From contig JAQGDQ010000810.1 of NCBI GenBank assembly GCA_030141605.1, forward strand, positions 1 to 64,000: DNA of 64,000 nt. Direction: 5' to 3'. The position numbers were made by a program, and so were the translations under genes. This document shows positions 19,413-31,866 of this stretch, piece by piece; within the stretch, counting starts at the first letter, position 1, and each line of letters begins with the position of its first letter. The notes under the pieces are model-generated. The model did no database searches. It was given only the letters and a program-made list of their open reading frames with translations, and was not told where the DNA came from. Source of the stretch: Tubiluchus corallicola (Eukaryota > Priapulida > Priapulimorpha > Priapulimorphida > Tubiluchidae).

Positions 19413-21162
19413 GTAAGTTTCAATTGCTATTTGTTCATTTACTTGACCCGAATTTGCTGCTTTTGGCAACAGCTTAGTAAAGGAATCGGCGTGAGTCATG
19501 GTGAATTTACTGAATCACGCCAAAACGAAGTAAGTAATTACTTACTTCCTGAGTTCGTATTACTTTTCTAAAAGTTCTCAATTGTATTTGTGATGTACTA
19601 AGTGGAGAATTGAAATCTTGAATGTTGAAGTAAATATCTGATTGAAAGGGTAAGGTCAACTTGCTTTCACCAACACTGAGAACACGTTGCTCATTTAGCA
19701 GTGGTATGATTGCAGCTTCACATATAAAACTGAGCCAACGTCAATACAGAGAAACATCGTGAAAGAATGTTCAATATTAAATTTCTTGTTGAAGATGTTA
19801 ACAAAGTATTTGTTGACTAACTGTATTCAAAAGTGACTTCTAATCCATCGCCTATGTCGAGCGCTGTTTTGGAATTTATTAATCATCTAGACTCGTAAAT
19901 TTTGTCATTGTTCAAGTGGCGATAGGGTTAGGATGAAGTTCTAATTTTCCAAAATGAGCCACAACCAAGCCTTTCATTTTAGAATTAAATCGAACGAGAT
20001 TAAACGTAGCAAAACAAAATTTACTGGCCAAACCATGTTTAACTAGATGCAGTGCCATACCGATTTGAGCCAAACATTGTTTGCTTACAAGTTATACTAG
20101 AAAAAATATACGTTATTTGAGGGGGAATTTTGGTCTTAGCCATATATACAGCTTCTAAATTTCCGCGATAGCGGAAAACAAACGGAATTCACAGACATGG
20201 GCAACTGAAATGGAAATAGCTATGAAAAATGGAATTGGCCTGATTTTCAATTTTTCTGCAAGTTTAATGCATACTAGAGACGAAATTTTACTTACCGGCA
20301 AAACTAAGCAGTTTTTTTCAGCCTTCCGTGACTTTGATAGAAGTTCCTTTCCCAAGTTTTATTTTTTATGCAACTAGCATTCCTGCTTTCCCTTTGTTTT
20401 TGTGTTTGCCACGAGAAAATTCTGGGAAAACACTGGGAAATTCTTTAGCGCGTAGCGTGAACTTGTGGCGAATAGCAGAGCATTTGAGAAAAGGTTTCAC
20501 CTGTTCACACAAAGACGATCTGACAATGTTATGCATGTGACATCTAGCCAGGGAATTTGTACGAATATGGTAGGATATTGTTTTGTAACTTTTGTGTGCG
20601 AATTAAATACTGGCGTTCTTATTTTATCTTAGCCAAATGCAAAGTATTATACCTGATAGATTACATACTTAATTCATATAAAAATTTACTTTTTTAATTA
20701 AAGTCTATCGCACATCACATAATTTAATGATAAATATTAGTTACAGGGCCATGTAGCTTCTAATTTCTGTGAATTGAGCCTTTCTTTGAAACAGAATTTG
20801 GTCAAATTTGAAACTGAAAATCGGAGACCCTACATATAACTAAGAAAATTACTGCCAGCATGAGGTGAACTATTTTTAAGCAAATGCAGGGATTATTAAC
20901 CTACCAAGCATTGCAGAACTTGAAAGTTTTCAGCAGAATTGCTCTGTGTGATGCTCTGTACTTAGCAAAACAAATGTAACACATATTTGAAGGGCAAAAG
21001 TTGAGTGTAGTGATGTTATATAGCTGTACTGTGTGCAAGTGGCAAATCTCTTTCAACGTTGCACTTTTACAACTGCATGTGTTGTCATATCTACTGTAGG
21101 TTATTGCTGCTGCAAGAAATTTAAAAATATGCTCAGTAAGATTGAGTAAGATTTTTCTTTGA
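19413..21162 (+). other. Start of 12.4-kb intron 1, nothing recognised
   Basis: AT-rich, with no repeat family I can pair elsewhere and no supported exon. Short frames at 20155-20540 have no recognisable domain. Confidence 0.5.
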
Positions 21163-21170
21163 GTTTAGCT

Positions 21171-21630
21171 CAGGGGTGTGCAAATTGCGGCCCGCAAAGA
21201 GATTTATCAACCTAATGAAAGTGCGGCCTGGGCGATTAATTGAGTGTATCCAGCTGAAGTCCGTGCCACGATCCCAAAGATAGTGCGGGTAGTTTTTTCT
21301 ACAAGATCGGATGCCATTAACCCTTACAAGACGGTTGTAGCTTAATGTCACTGTACTACACAGACTGTGTGATACTCATTACTATAATGCATTGTAATGA
21401 AATTACCACTATCTGTCCTGAAAGTAGAAATATATGGTTTGTAATATAAATTTTAATAACTTCTAAAATAGTTTCTTGAGTGTAGCAGTAATGATGTACG
21501 CAGGTCGGATGCAAAAAAATCGTTATTAGGCCTTTCTGTACTTGATTCCTTGATCAAACTGCCTGTGGCCCGCAGGAATTGCGGGAAAGTTTAATGTGGC
21601 CCGGCTAGTCAGATAATTTGCACACCCCTG
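21171..21630 (+). mobile_element. hAT MITE, copy 2
   Basis: Ends CAGGGGTGTGCAAATTGCGG and TTTGCACACCCCTG, flanked by a perfect 8-bp duplication GTTTAGCT (21163-21170 and 21631-21638). The interior is mostly identical to 13084-13502, with small insertions. Confidence 0.95.
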
Positions 21631-21654
21631 GTTTAGCTCATTTTAAAGGAAAGG

Positions 21655-21800
21655 CCAAGCCTTCTGGTAACTTAGGCTTGTTTCAATGTTTGCAATTAAA
21701 ACGTTAGGAGGATTTAGTATAAAAGTACGATAAGCGCCTCGCGTAATTAGTAAAATCACTGTAGTGCTTCAGCATCCCCGTTTTGAATGTCCATTTTTCC
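21655..21800 (+). repeat. Dispersed repeat family C, copy 1
   Basis: Shares GGAAAGGCCAA, CTTTCTGG-like, GATTTAGTA and ATAAGCGCCTCG...GTAATTAGTAAAAT with 34680-34880 in the same orientation. Ends undefined. Confidence 0.55.
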
Positions 21801-23534
21801 AGCATTTCTGTTGTTTCTACCTGGACTGAAGAATAGCAGTGCACCTAAGAGCTGCGGCAAGTCCGAGTCGCGCTAAAATATCATTGCTGGGGCAAATCAA
21901 ACCAAACTAGTCGAAGTTTGACTCATCTCTCCATCCAGCAATTCAGATGTTTTGCCTGGTCACTAAGGGAAGTTTTATTGCTATACTGTGTCAAAAACTG
22001 CTGGTACCTGTTACTCACGTTTGTAATCCGGGGGCAGGTGAATCAGATTACTTAAGTTTATTTACTTTCCTTCACTTACACACTCATGTATAAAACCGAT
22101 ATCTTAAACTTCATGATGTCTTGTTAATTGGACCTTTGCCTAATGCTAACATTACTGTAGTGTACTAATTTTTTCTAGAAACAGGCGAAAATTTAATAAA
22201 TTGGCAATTGTAGTTAGTATATATGCCAAGTACCAAAAACTATGAAATTCCCGCCTGGGTGCGAGATAAAAAAATATTACCCGGGCGATTAGATGAAAAT
22301 AGAAATATTTTTATTGTTGGCCTTGGCTACAGTTAACTTCATACAGTTGTGATTTTCATCGATTTTTCTAGTTTTTTTTTATTACACAAGCAATTGTAAT
22401 CGGTTCAAACGTGCGAACTGTAAACAATTTTCCAAGCTTTGATAATTAATCAACAATAATCCATGATGATGTTAAAAGATGATGTAAATTTTGCAGTCAT
22501 TTTTGAAATTAGGCACTATTTGACTGCAAACAGTCACAGAGAAAGCAGCCAAAAATTGTAGTTAAATTTTAAAAAACTTCTATTCTTATTTTGGGCTAAA
22601 AATATCGTGAATTTTTTCGAGTTTTCTTGGAAGAAAAATAATAATTAGAAACACTATTTATTCTCTAGGTCATATTAAATGTGGCGTGCGGATTGTTGTT
22701 GCAATTTCAGTTTTCCAAGGTTTCCCATATTGCCAGATCTGACTTCTTTTAGTTGTGATGCTGACAAGCCACTGGCGTTGCAGTGTTTAATCGTTTTTTC
22801 TTGTTAGATTTCTTTTGCCTTCCCAGTGTTTAAAATAGACATAATAATGATGATGATAATGATGATAATGATACAGCTTATAAGCACATTTTCATAATAC
22901 TGACTCATTTTTTGTTAGTAATTTCGATTTTTGCCTGCAATTCTTTTATTAGCGTAAGTCTATTAATGACTTGGAAGTAGTCTATTAAGTAGTCTTTTAA
23001 TGACTTGGAACGTTGCCAAGTCAGGCGAAGTTCATTGCAGTGTATTTTTCTTCACTGTGTCTGATCTCTTTCATAATTCATCCAGTCTATGCAACAGGAA
23101 CGATACCTAAACACTACAGCTTCGAGCGTTATGCGATTATTGAGCATGGCATTTTGCAGTCGTCCAACGTTTTTAATGAAACTTTTCCCGTTCGATATTT
23201 ACGTTATCTTAAAGTGGAAATTATCTAGGATTAAGGTTTTACTTTGATTTGCACCCCGGTAGCAGCCAGTCCTGTACGAGTTTCGAACTGTTTGCATTTC
23301 TTTGAAATCATCTTTTCAAGGTCTCCGTCTCAATATTGTATTTGTAAAGGTCTTAGATGAGAGTTTGCTTAATAAAACGTAGTCCTTGATTTAACTCTTT
23401 ACCTTTACCACTTTAAAATTTTTGCCAAGCCCCAAGTTTTGAAATTTAATGCTTTTTTTGAACACTTCGTATTTTATTAAATTCATTGGAAAGTTGGTGA
23501 TGTGCATTTCAATGTGCTAATGATTTCCAGGCTG
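21801..23534 (+). other. Intron sequence, nothing recognised
   Basis: AT-rich intron of the unassigned gene. A short (GATGAT)n run lies near 22845-22870. The segment at 22250-22330 weakly resembles 38100-38160. No supported exon. Confidence 0.5.
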
Positions 23535-23539
23535 GGGGA

Positions 23540-23700
23540 ACACAGTAATCTAGCATTTATGGCATCAGCCAGGTAAGAGGAAGGTCCTCGGTTCAAATCC
23601 CAATATGATACAATTTTTCACATTTCCTATTTTTTAGGTTTGTTTCAGAATTCAATTAATTGTGGGTTTGTACCATCATTAATAATTGTCTCGATATTAA
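23540..23700 (+). mobile_element. tRNA-like SINE, second family, copy 2
   Basis: A-box-like TCTAGCATTTATGGCATC and a clear B box GGTTCAAATCCC, then the body ACATTTCCTATTTTTTAGG and TTTGTTTCAGAA, matching 16975-17150. Confidence 0.55.
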
Positions 23701-23808
23701 CTTTGAGTTCATTATTAAATATTCAATTTGGCATTAAGTTCACTGAGGTCAAGCAGCCTGAAAACTAGGTGAATACCAACAGGTGGCAACGGTCACTTAC
23801 TGCTGCTA

Positions 23809-23839
<31 letters not shown>

Positions 23840-24354
23840 CAGGGCCACTGCAATCACACCCGAACCGATGCCTCAATATGTCAGCTGAAGTCAGATTGTA
23901 AAAAACTACATTCATTCTGCTTGGGTCTGATTTTTGGTCAACCCTGCTATGGTTCCTAAATTCCACCTTTGTGAGCTTTCTTGTCAAAAATCATTTAGTA
24001 GACTTGTCAAAAGTCGTTAAAGCTTTTTTTGCTACTTCTACATGGAATTTGTTCTCAGAACCTTTACTAAATGGCTTCAAGATGGCAATGGCAATACTCA
24101 CTTTCCCTCTGTTATTTATAAATGTTTATTCAAAGATGTAGAACTGCTACTTACACAATAATAAATTCAGATTTCTCGTAGAGCATCTGTGAAATTGTCT
24201 ACCAAAGAACTGTTTCCATGAAAACTAAAACCTCACTCCATTGTAGAAGAGTATCAGCACATATCTTCTGTCACTAGCAAATTGGTTATATGAATTCTGT
24301 TTCTCTGGACATTTGCTCATATCTTCACTTTCTTATTGTGGCCTCTTGCCTGAG

Positions 24355-24367
24355 TGACCTTTGACCT
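24355..24367 (+). promoter_or_regulatory. Possible DR1 nuclear-receptor site
   Basis: TGACCTTTGACCT is a perfect direct repeat of TGACCT with one base between, the consensus bound by HNF4, RXR and COUP-type receptors. It lies in intron 1 of the unassigned gene. One exact match in 64 kb can still be chance. Confidence 0.3.
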
Positions 24368-25590
24368 TGTTCGAGATGATCTGTATAAAAATACTGGTGC
24401 CTCTCTAGTGCACTCCAAATCACTTTATCACGTTCCCCCCCCCTGCATCCTTACCTACCCTGCAGGGACGCCACGGCATCTAGAATATGTGCTGAAAATG
24501 GTTGTAATCATTTTAACTGAAAGTCTTTTAGCCTTCATCAGAGAGTTTCAAAGCAATGAAGTTATATGCAGTTTTATTCTTAATGTTCACGTCATTTTAA
24601 CTTGAAAATTTTTGCCCTTTGGGAATGTGCACTACTAAGTCTTTTCTACATATTTATCTTACTAATCCTCTGTTCTTTGTGTAAATATTTATTTTATTTG
24701 TCTTGTAGTAGTAATTGCACTTTGTTTATCTTTCTATAGTACTTATAGTACTTATTATGTACTCTAATAAACATAAAATAAATATAAAAGTGCACATGAA
24801 ATCAACGTGTACAGTCGCATACTCTAAACACATGTGTTATGAAAACTGTGGCATGGATAAAACATGCATATTCAAGATGGAACGGTTCCTTAGGGGCTAG
24901 GAGAATTGTCAGTTAAGTACAGTGATGAAATTCATAGTGTGAATTTTTTTTGGAAATAATTTCATGCCAAAAACGTAAATTTAGCAAAAGAATGTTGTGG
25001 TAATGTCTATATATTTGTCTGGTGATTGAATTTATTCATGTATTGAAATATTACATTGTTTATTAGCATTTTATTATGATGTTTTGTGTCCTGTAGAAAG
25101 TGATTGATTCTGAATTCTAATTTGGAAATAATTTTATCTAAGAATAAACCGGTTGAAATAGCCTTTGGCTAATGTTTTCAACACTGAGAATGTATAGAAA
25201 GTGTACGTACATATGTGTGTGTATGATTAGCAGAAAAGATCTTGAAACTATATATGCAAAACTAATCATTCCAGAATTTGAAATGATTGCCACTTTTGCC
25301 TGGGCATTGGTTGCGTGTATATCGGTTCGTCGTGTCTGGCAGGAGTGGGCTTGCCTTGTTTTGCTGTGCTGTACCTGTATGATGCAGCTATACCTGAAAA
25401 CGTGTACTAGTTGTGATCACGTATTTGACGTGTGTCCCTGCTTTTTTTATAAACTTGCTTCTGTTCACTGATGTGTGTTTAATGAATATTCATTATATTA
25501 ATACAACCCGTGCGCGTAGCGAGATGTTAATTTATTCAGCTGGGAATTTTTCAGTTCGTCTAACTGTAAACCGTTATTTTTCCTGCACGT
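24368..25590 (+). other. Intron sequence, nothing recognised
   Basis: AT-rich. The short frames show no family features and no flanking splice sites. Confidence 0.5.
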
Positions 25591-25848
25591 GTTGTTGTAT
25601 CCGACATCTTGTATTTCTTCGCTAACTACAAAAGAGAATGACTAAGAGCCGATACAGTACACGTGGTTGACTATCGTTTAAACATACTTGTTGATGTTAG
25701 TTGTCGAATAAGTTTTTGCTGTTGTTGTATCCGACATCTTGTATTTCTTCTCTAACTACAAATGAGAATGACTAAGAGACGATACAGTACACGTGGTTGA
25801 CTGTCGTTTAAACATACATACTTGTTGATGTTAGTTGTCGAATAAGTA
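25591..25848 (+). repeat. 130-bp direct duplication
   Basis: GTTGTTGTATCCGACATC starts at 25591 and again at 25721. The copies run to AATAAGT at 25713 and 25848 with a handful of differences, including one extra CATA. Confidence 0.95.
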
Positions 25849-25956
25849 TTTACGAGTTTATCGCGCGACGTAGCAAAATAAATCACAAGGTGAAGAATAT
25901 TTGCATAGTACGTAGCTTTTATTGTAACATGTTTATGTTGCATTACGCAATATTTG

Positions 25957-26160
25957 CATGGTTCTCTCTCTCTCTCCCTATCTCTCTCCCCCTCTCTCTC
26001 TCGCTCTCTCTCTCTGTCTCTCTCTCTCTTTTCTCGCGCCACTCTGTATGTGTCAGTTGTATGTTTTCCTTTGTGTAACTTTCCCTCTCACCTCTCTCGC
26101 TTTCTGCCTCTCTCTCTCTTTCTCGCTCTCTTTCTCTTCTGCCTCTTTCACTATCTTCCC

Positions 26161-26216
<56 letters not shown>

Positions 26217-26380
26217 TCTCTCTCCCTCTCCCGCTTTCTCTCTGTCTCTTTCCCTCTTTCTCGTCATAAGTTTTCCTTTGTCTAACTTTCTTCCTATCCA
26301 TATTTCCTCTTTCCCTCTCATCTCTCTCTCTCTTTCTTTCTCTCTCTCTCCCTCCCTTCTCGCACCACTCTTTGACAAAG
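25957..26380 (-). repeat. CT-rich tract with an embedded dispersed repeat (minus orientation)
   Basis: (CT)n broken by blocks whose reverse complement reads GAAAGTT..ACAAAGGAAAACAT then ACTGACACATACAGAGTGG. The same blocks occur in plus orientation at 30740-31615 and 35239-35340. Reading frames on either strand are low-complexity. Confidence 0.85.
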
Positions 26381-26689
26381 GACATTTTTGTAAATATATT
26401 ACTTCTTTGAACAGTTATAATAATAATAATAGTAATTTTCCTGCCTTGGGTTTACTGCTATCTAGCAATAATATTGCCGGGGTTTTCTATTGCTTTCCTG
26501 TAAACCTCAAACTTATACGCGTGTGTTCTGAGTGTTTACGCATTAGTGCTTGCTCAGTGGGGGAGAGGGGATATGCATGATTTCACCCTACCACAGACAA
26601 GCTTTCCAAAATGAATGCTGGATAAGAAATTTGGCCTTCATTTTTTTGTTATTTTTTGTATTCATTAATGGGAGCCCCGAAAAACCAAA

Positions 26690-27565
26690 GTTACGATATT
26701 ATTGAGTGGTCTTAGCTATCTAGCCAAGGGTTACGGCAATATTGAGTGGTCTTAGCTATCTAGCCAAGGGTTACAACAATATTGAGTGGTCTTAGCTATC
26801 TAGCCAAGGGTTACAACAATATTGAGTGGTCTTAGCTATCTAGCCAAGGGTTACAACAATATTGAGTGGTCTTAGCTGTCTAGCCAAGGGTTACGACAAT
26901 ATTGAGTGGTCTTAGCTGTCTAGCCAAGGGTTACGACAATATTGAGTGGTCTTAGCTATCTAGCCAAGGGTTACGACAATATTGAGTGGTCTTAGCTATC
27001 TAGCCAAGGGTTACGACAATATTGAGTGGTCTTAGCTATCTAGCCAAGGTTACAACAATATTGAGTGGTCTTAGCTATCTAGCCAAGGGTTACGACAATA
27101 TTGAGTGGTCTTAGCTGTCTAGCCAAGGGTTACGACAATATTGAGTGGTCTTAGCTGTCTAGCCAAGGGTTACGACAATATTGAGTGGTCTTAGCTATCT
27201 AGCCAAGGGTTACGACAATATTGAGTGGTCTTAGCTATCTAGCCAAGGGTTACGACAATATTGAGTGGTCTTAGCTATCTAGCCAAGGGTTATGACAATA
27301 TTGAGTGGTCTTAGCTATCTAGCCAAGGATTACGACAATATTGAGTGGTGTTAGCTGTCTAGCCAAGGGTTACGACAATATTGAGTGGTCTTGGCTGTCT
27401 AGCCAAATGTTACGACAATATTGAGTGGTCTTAGCTATCTAGCCAAGGGTTACGACAATATTGAGTAGTCTTAGCTGTCTAGCCAAGGGTGACAATATTG
27501 AGTAGTCTTAGCTATCTAACCAAGGGTTACGCAATATTGAGTAGTCTTAGCTGTCTAGCCCAGGG
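26690..27565 (+). repeat. 40-bp satellite array, about 22 copies
   Basis: The unit contains ACAATATTGAGTGGTCTTAG then CTATCTAGCCAAGGG. The period is exactly 40 bp through most of the array, with TATC/TGTC variants in blocks. It is surrounded by ordinary intron sequence. Confidence 0.97.
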
Positions 27566-28165
27566 ACTGCTACGAGCAAAGGTAATTATGGCAATATTGT
27601 TCCTGCTTTGAACATAGCTGTGGGTACCATCATACTTTGTCATGCTTTGCTGATGTTACTTAATGTCTGGTATAGCTGATGCCCCCCTCGAGTTGTGCAT
27701 AAACTTAATATTATTATGTGGCAAATGTATGCATCTTTTATGCTTACCGTAGTTTGAATGTATATAAGAGTAATGAATTTGATGGCAGGAAACTGTTCTT
27801 CTTTCACAGAAACTCTGCTCTTCTCTCAGCTAGACTGTCACGCACATCATATTGAACAGCAAATTCAACGCATCATATGTTTTCTAGTAAGAGAAGTGAA
27901 TTTTATGGCAGAAAAGTTCTTTTTTAAATGTTCTTCTCTCTCAGAAACTTCATTCTTTTCTCTGTTAGACTGCTAGATGTGTAAGCTTGAACAGCAATTC
28001 ACCATTTTATAACATATTTTCTCTAGTGAAAAAAATGTAATTTTAACAGAAATGCTAACTGCATAAAGTGAAAAACTAACGAGATGTGATTTTTGTATTT
28101 TATTTCTGACAAGATTTCCTTAAGATATAAGAACAACTTATTTCATGCATTCAAATCAAATCATG
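27566..28165 (+). other. Intron sequence, nothing recognised
   Basis: A loose internal duplication (TTCTTCTTTCACAGAAACTC near 27795 and TTCTCTCTCAGAAACTTC near 27930) is the only structure noticed. Confidence 0.5.
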
Positions 28166-28634
28166 CAAGGATGAGAATTTTTCCACGGATACGCGAAATT
28201 CCGAGTTTTTGGAAGACCAGTAGTGCCATTTTTGTAAATCGCGTAAATTCGTTGAGAAAATTTTTACGGACCCAGTACATTATTTCACAAGCTGACCGCT
28301 AGTTGGCAGGCCGTCACTTTGTTTACATCACGTACATCAGTGTAACCACGTGTATATCTCTATGTATAAAAATATAGAATCAATTGTGTGGAGTTATTCG
28401 AGTCAATTGCAGACAATTTTTATATACTTTTGCATAGGAGCGGCCAGTACTTAGGCGTTTTTGAGACAATTAGGTATCATGTATCCTTGATAGTTGGGTA
28501 TTTTTAATTATGCATGAAACAAGGTAATTGATATTTTAAGTCCACTTAGAGGTTCTTTATAGTCCAAAATTGCAATTTGTTGCTGCTTACGGCCTGTTTC
28601 AGAGTTTTTTTGCAATTTGTAATTCTCATCCCTG
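28166..28634 (+). mobile_element. MITE family A, copy 4
   Basis: The left TIR has one change (CAAGGATGAG); the right TIR ATTCTCATCCCTG is intact. No target duplication is visible (flanks ATCATG and GTGAGG), so one flank has changed or the copy was rearranged. Confidence 0.88.
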
Positions 28635-28884
28635 GTGAGGGTAGCTTCATGACTATAGGTAATATTGAGTAAGCTACCATTCTCTAAAGTGCATGAATTA
28701 TAATAGTGGAGCTTGATGTGTCTCACAAAATTACAATTATTCTCAATATTTACATAGCATATACTAATTAAGCATAAAATTGAATGTAATGGAATTGAAG
28801 AAACAGAATGAAAGAAAGTTAAATTATCATTAATGTTGTACATGTTAATAAATGTGCCATCTAATACAAAGAAAATACAAAGAA

Positions 28885-29520
28885 AGGAAGCATTACACTT
28901 ACCTGTTTGAAAGGCTTATGTACATGTACTTTGAAAACATATGTCAACATAGCGCAATCTATTATCTTTCTTCCTACCATTTCCACTAACACATCCTTCT
29001 ACCCTTCCTGTGTGATCTAACCTTTCTCCCAGTTCTTTTTTTGTTCACTCATCCATTCTTTCTTTATCAGGTTCACATGACAGTGGGCTTATACAAGCCT
29101 TTGCTTCTCTAGTCCACTGCAGTACAATTATTATTTTATGATAACGATAGTGTATGAAACATAACAATTTAATACAGTATGACGTAATAATTTTGATGTC
29201 ACTGTGTGCTTAATGTCATTATATTTTACTGAATGTGATAATAATAAACTAAAAAACAAAATTTTTAATAATTTAAACTGTTATCACGGCAACTGGCAAA
29301 ATATCATTGCATCACAATCCCTGCATAGATTCAAAGAAAAGCATGTTGATCTTATTGACAATATGAAGCTATTTTCACTTTTGCTTAGTTTGCAAAGAGT
29401 GTGCACTGATTTTCAAACTTTACACAATGTTGTTTAAACTATGCAAAATTTCGAGACGAAATTTTTAAGCTTTATTTATGCAAAAATGTGTTCTTGTCCT
29501 TTAATGTAAATTACTGCTTG
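28885..29520 (-). repeat. Dispersed repeat family B, with a LINE 3' UTR inside
   Basis: The outer parts (TTACACTTACCTGTTTGAAA near 28897, CGAGACGAAATTTTTAAGC near 29452) match 32195-32660. The inner 28965-29245 is the LINE 3' UTR of 14810-15115 in reverse, with the same AGTGGGCTTATACAAGCC stem. A nested insertion is the simplest reading. Confidence 0.55.
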
Positions 29521-29765
29521 GCACCTAGATGTTTCTACTGTACAGTAGTTGCTTAAATACGTAGTGCCAGTTCAAATAAGCCGGATGGCTCATTGCTCAA
29601 GTGTGCATGTATTAAATAAAGGTCACCTCTCTTCTGTAGACATTTCGTACCTGAGGTGTATCGTAGCTACCTGTTTGTGCCAGAAGTGTAAGCTGATAGG
29701 CTGTTATCGTTTTGCGTTGTGTCCCTTTCTAGATGTTTACTTGACCCCATCCTAATTTTTTTCAC

Positions 29766-30377
29766 TATGTTCGCTATGTTTGGATATGTTCATGTTCGCT
29801 ATGTTTGGATATGTTCATGTTCGTTATGTTTGGATATGTTCATGTTCGTTATGTTTGGATATGTTCATGTTCGTTATGTTTGGATATGTTCATGTTCGTT
29901 ATGTTTGGATATGTTCATGTTCGTTATGTTTGGATATGTTCACGTTCGTTATGTTTGGATATGTTCACGTTCGTTATGTTTGGATATGTTCATATTCGCT
30001 ATGTTTGGATATGTTCATATTCGTTATGTTTGGATATGTTCATATTCGCTATGTTTGGATATGTTCATGTTTGTTATGTTTGGATATGTTCATGTTCGTT
30101 ATGTTTGGATATGTTCATATTCGCTATGTTTGGATATGTTCATGTTCGTTATGTTTGGATATGTTCATGTTCGTTATGTTTGGATATGTTCATGTTCGTT
30201 ATGTTTGGATATGCTCATGTTCGTTATGTTTGGATATGTTCATATTCGCTATGTTTGGATATGTTCATGTTCGTTATGTTTGGATATGTTCCTGTTCGTT
30301 ATGTTTGGATATGTTCATATTCGCTATGTTTGGATATGTTCATGTTCATTATGTTTGGATATGTTCATATTCGCTAG
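29766..30377 (+). repeat. 25-bp satellite array, about 24 copies
   Basis: The unit is ATGTTTGGATATGTTCATGT plus TCGTT, with CAT/CAC and CGTT/CGCT variants. No stop codon occurs in any of the three forward frames, giving overlapping frames of about 190-250 codons with a 25-residue period. These are array artefacts. Confidence 0.97.
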
Positions 30378-30735
30378 TGCTGTAAATAGTTGGAGGCCGT
30401 GTGTTATACAGTACAAAACACCTTGGAGATGCAGTTTGCCTTGCAGTCAGTCACCCATCCATTTCATGACATAAACATACTGAGCAGTGCTTAACTATGC
30501 TGGCTAAACATACACTACGACCATTCAACTATTCTACTTTTTTTACACGTATTCAGCAGACATACACGAGTGCTGAGGAATTAGCACAGAGCGTTTTATA
30601 CGCAAGTTTAAAAATACCATATTTTATAGTTGAATGCCTTAACTTAATGCATAAGAAGTAAATATTAAAGATATGTAAAGATATTTTATAGTTGTTGCTG
30701 TATGCTTAAGAAATTACTTGCGAAAGTGCATCTGT
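30378..30735 (+). other. Intron sequence between arrays, nothing recognised
   Basis: AT-rich, no repeat match noticed. Confidence 0.5.
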
Positions 30736-30739
30736 AGCG

Positions 30740-31615
30740 TGTGTGCGAAAGAGACGAGAGAGAGAGAGGGAAAGAGGAAATATGGATAGAAAGAAGAGAA
30801 AGTTAGGCAAAGGAAAACATACGACTGACGCATACAGAGTGGAGCGAGAAAGGAGGGAGAGAGAGGTGAGAGGGAAAGAGGAAATATGGATGAGAAGAGA
30901 GAAAGTTAGGCAAAGGAAAACATACGACTGACACATACAGAGTGGCGGGAGAAAAAGAGAGAAAGCTGGAGAGGGAGAAAGAGGTGAGAGGGAGAGAGAG
31001 AGAGAAAGCGGGAGAGAGAGAGGTGAGAGGGAAATAGGAAATATGGATAGGAAGAGAGAAAGTTAGACAAAGGAAAACATACGACTGACACATACAGAGT
31101 GGCGGGAGAAAAAGAGAGAAAGTCGGAGAGGGAGAGAGAGAGAGAGAGAGAGAGAAAGCGGGAAAGAGAGAGAGGTGAGAGGGAAATAGGAAATATGGAT
31201 AGCAAGAGAGAAAGTTAGACAAAGGAAAACATACAACTGACACATACAGAGTGGCGGGAGAAAAAGAGAGAAAGCCGGAGAGGGAGAAAGAGGTGAGAGG
31301 GAGAGAGAGAATGAGAAAGCGGGAGAGAGAGAGAGAGAGGTGAGAGGGAAATAGGAAATATGGATAGGAAGAGAGAAAGTTAGACAAAAGAAAACATACA
31401 ACTGACACATACAGAGTGGCGCGAGAAAGGAGGGAGAAAAAGAGAGAAAGCTAGAGAGTGAGAAAGAGGTGAGAGGGAAAGAGGAAATATGGATAGGAAG
31501 AGAGAAAGTTAGACAAAGGAAAACAAACGACTGACACATACAGAGTGGCACGAGAAATTGAGGGAGGGAGAGAGAGAGGGAGAATGAAGGAGAGAGAGAG
31601 ATAGTGGAGAGACAA
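30740..31615 (+). repeat. GA-rich tandem repeat, about six irregular units
   Basis: GAAAGTTAGACAAAGGAAAA recurs at about 30799, 30900, 31056, 31210, 31373 and 31503, each followed by ACTGACACATACAGAGTGGC and a variable (GA)n spacer. The same unit, reversed, makes up 25957-26380. Confidence 0.92.
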
Positions 31616-31803
31616 ACAAGTCACTCACCCTTTATACATGATGTTGATTCATACGTGATAACTATGATTTACGATGCGTTTCATTGTGTGACATTATTTA
31701 ACTTAGGCTTGAGATGTGTGTACTTTTTGCAGGAAGTTATGCGAGTACTGTACAACGCTGTTAGTGCCGCTTGTAAAAAAAATTTCAATTTTTGAAATTT
31801 CAG

Positions 31804-31866
31804 TTAAACGAATTGAAAGAGAAAATTCGATTGACCGCTGAAATGCCGGAGGAAGAATTCTGCAAA
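31804..31866 (+). CDS. Unassigned long protein, exon 2
   Basis: The exon follows TTTGAAATTTCAG and ends before GTATGT: 21 codons, LNELKEKIRLTAEMPEEEFC plus Lys, phase 0 at both ends. It is a charged, probably helical segment. It extends exon 1 (ending SNEQ) into exon 3 (starting LASEQRGARREK). Because intron 1 is 12.4 kb, an additional small exon could have been missed. Confidence 0.65.

Noticed and set aside
25954-26580. Ser/Leu-rich and Arg/Glu-rich frames over CT/GA tracts, also 30706-31551
   Set aside because: Low-complexity dinucleotide translations without splice or start context.
26690-27565. CRISPR-like regular repeats
   Set aside because: Units are contiguous with no unique spacers, in an intron of a eukaryotic gene.
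29719-30474. Plus-strand frames of 190-251 codons (MFGYVHVRYVWICS-type)
   Set aside because: Artefact of the 25-bp array: all three frames are open and periodic.
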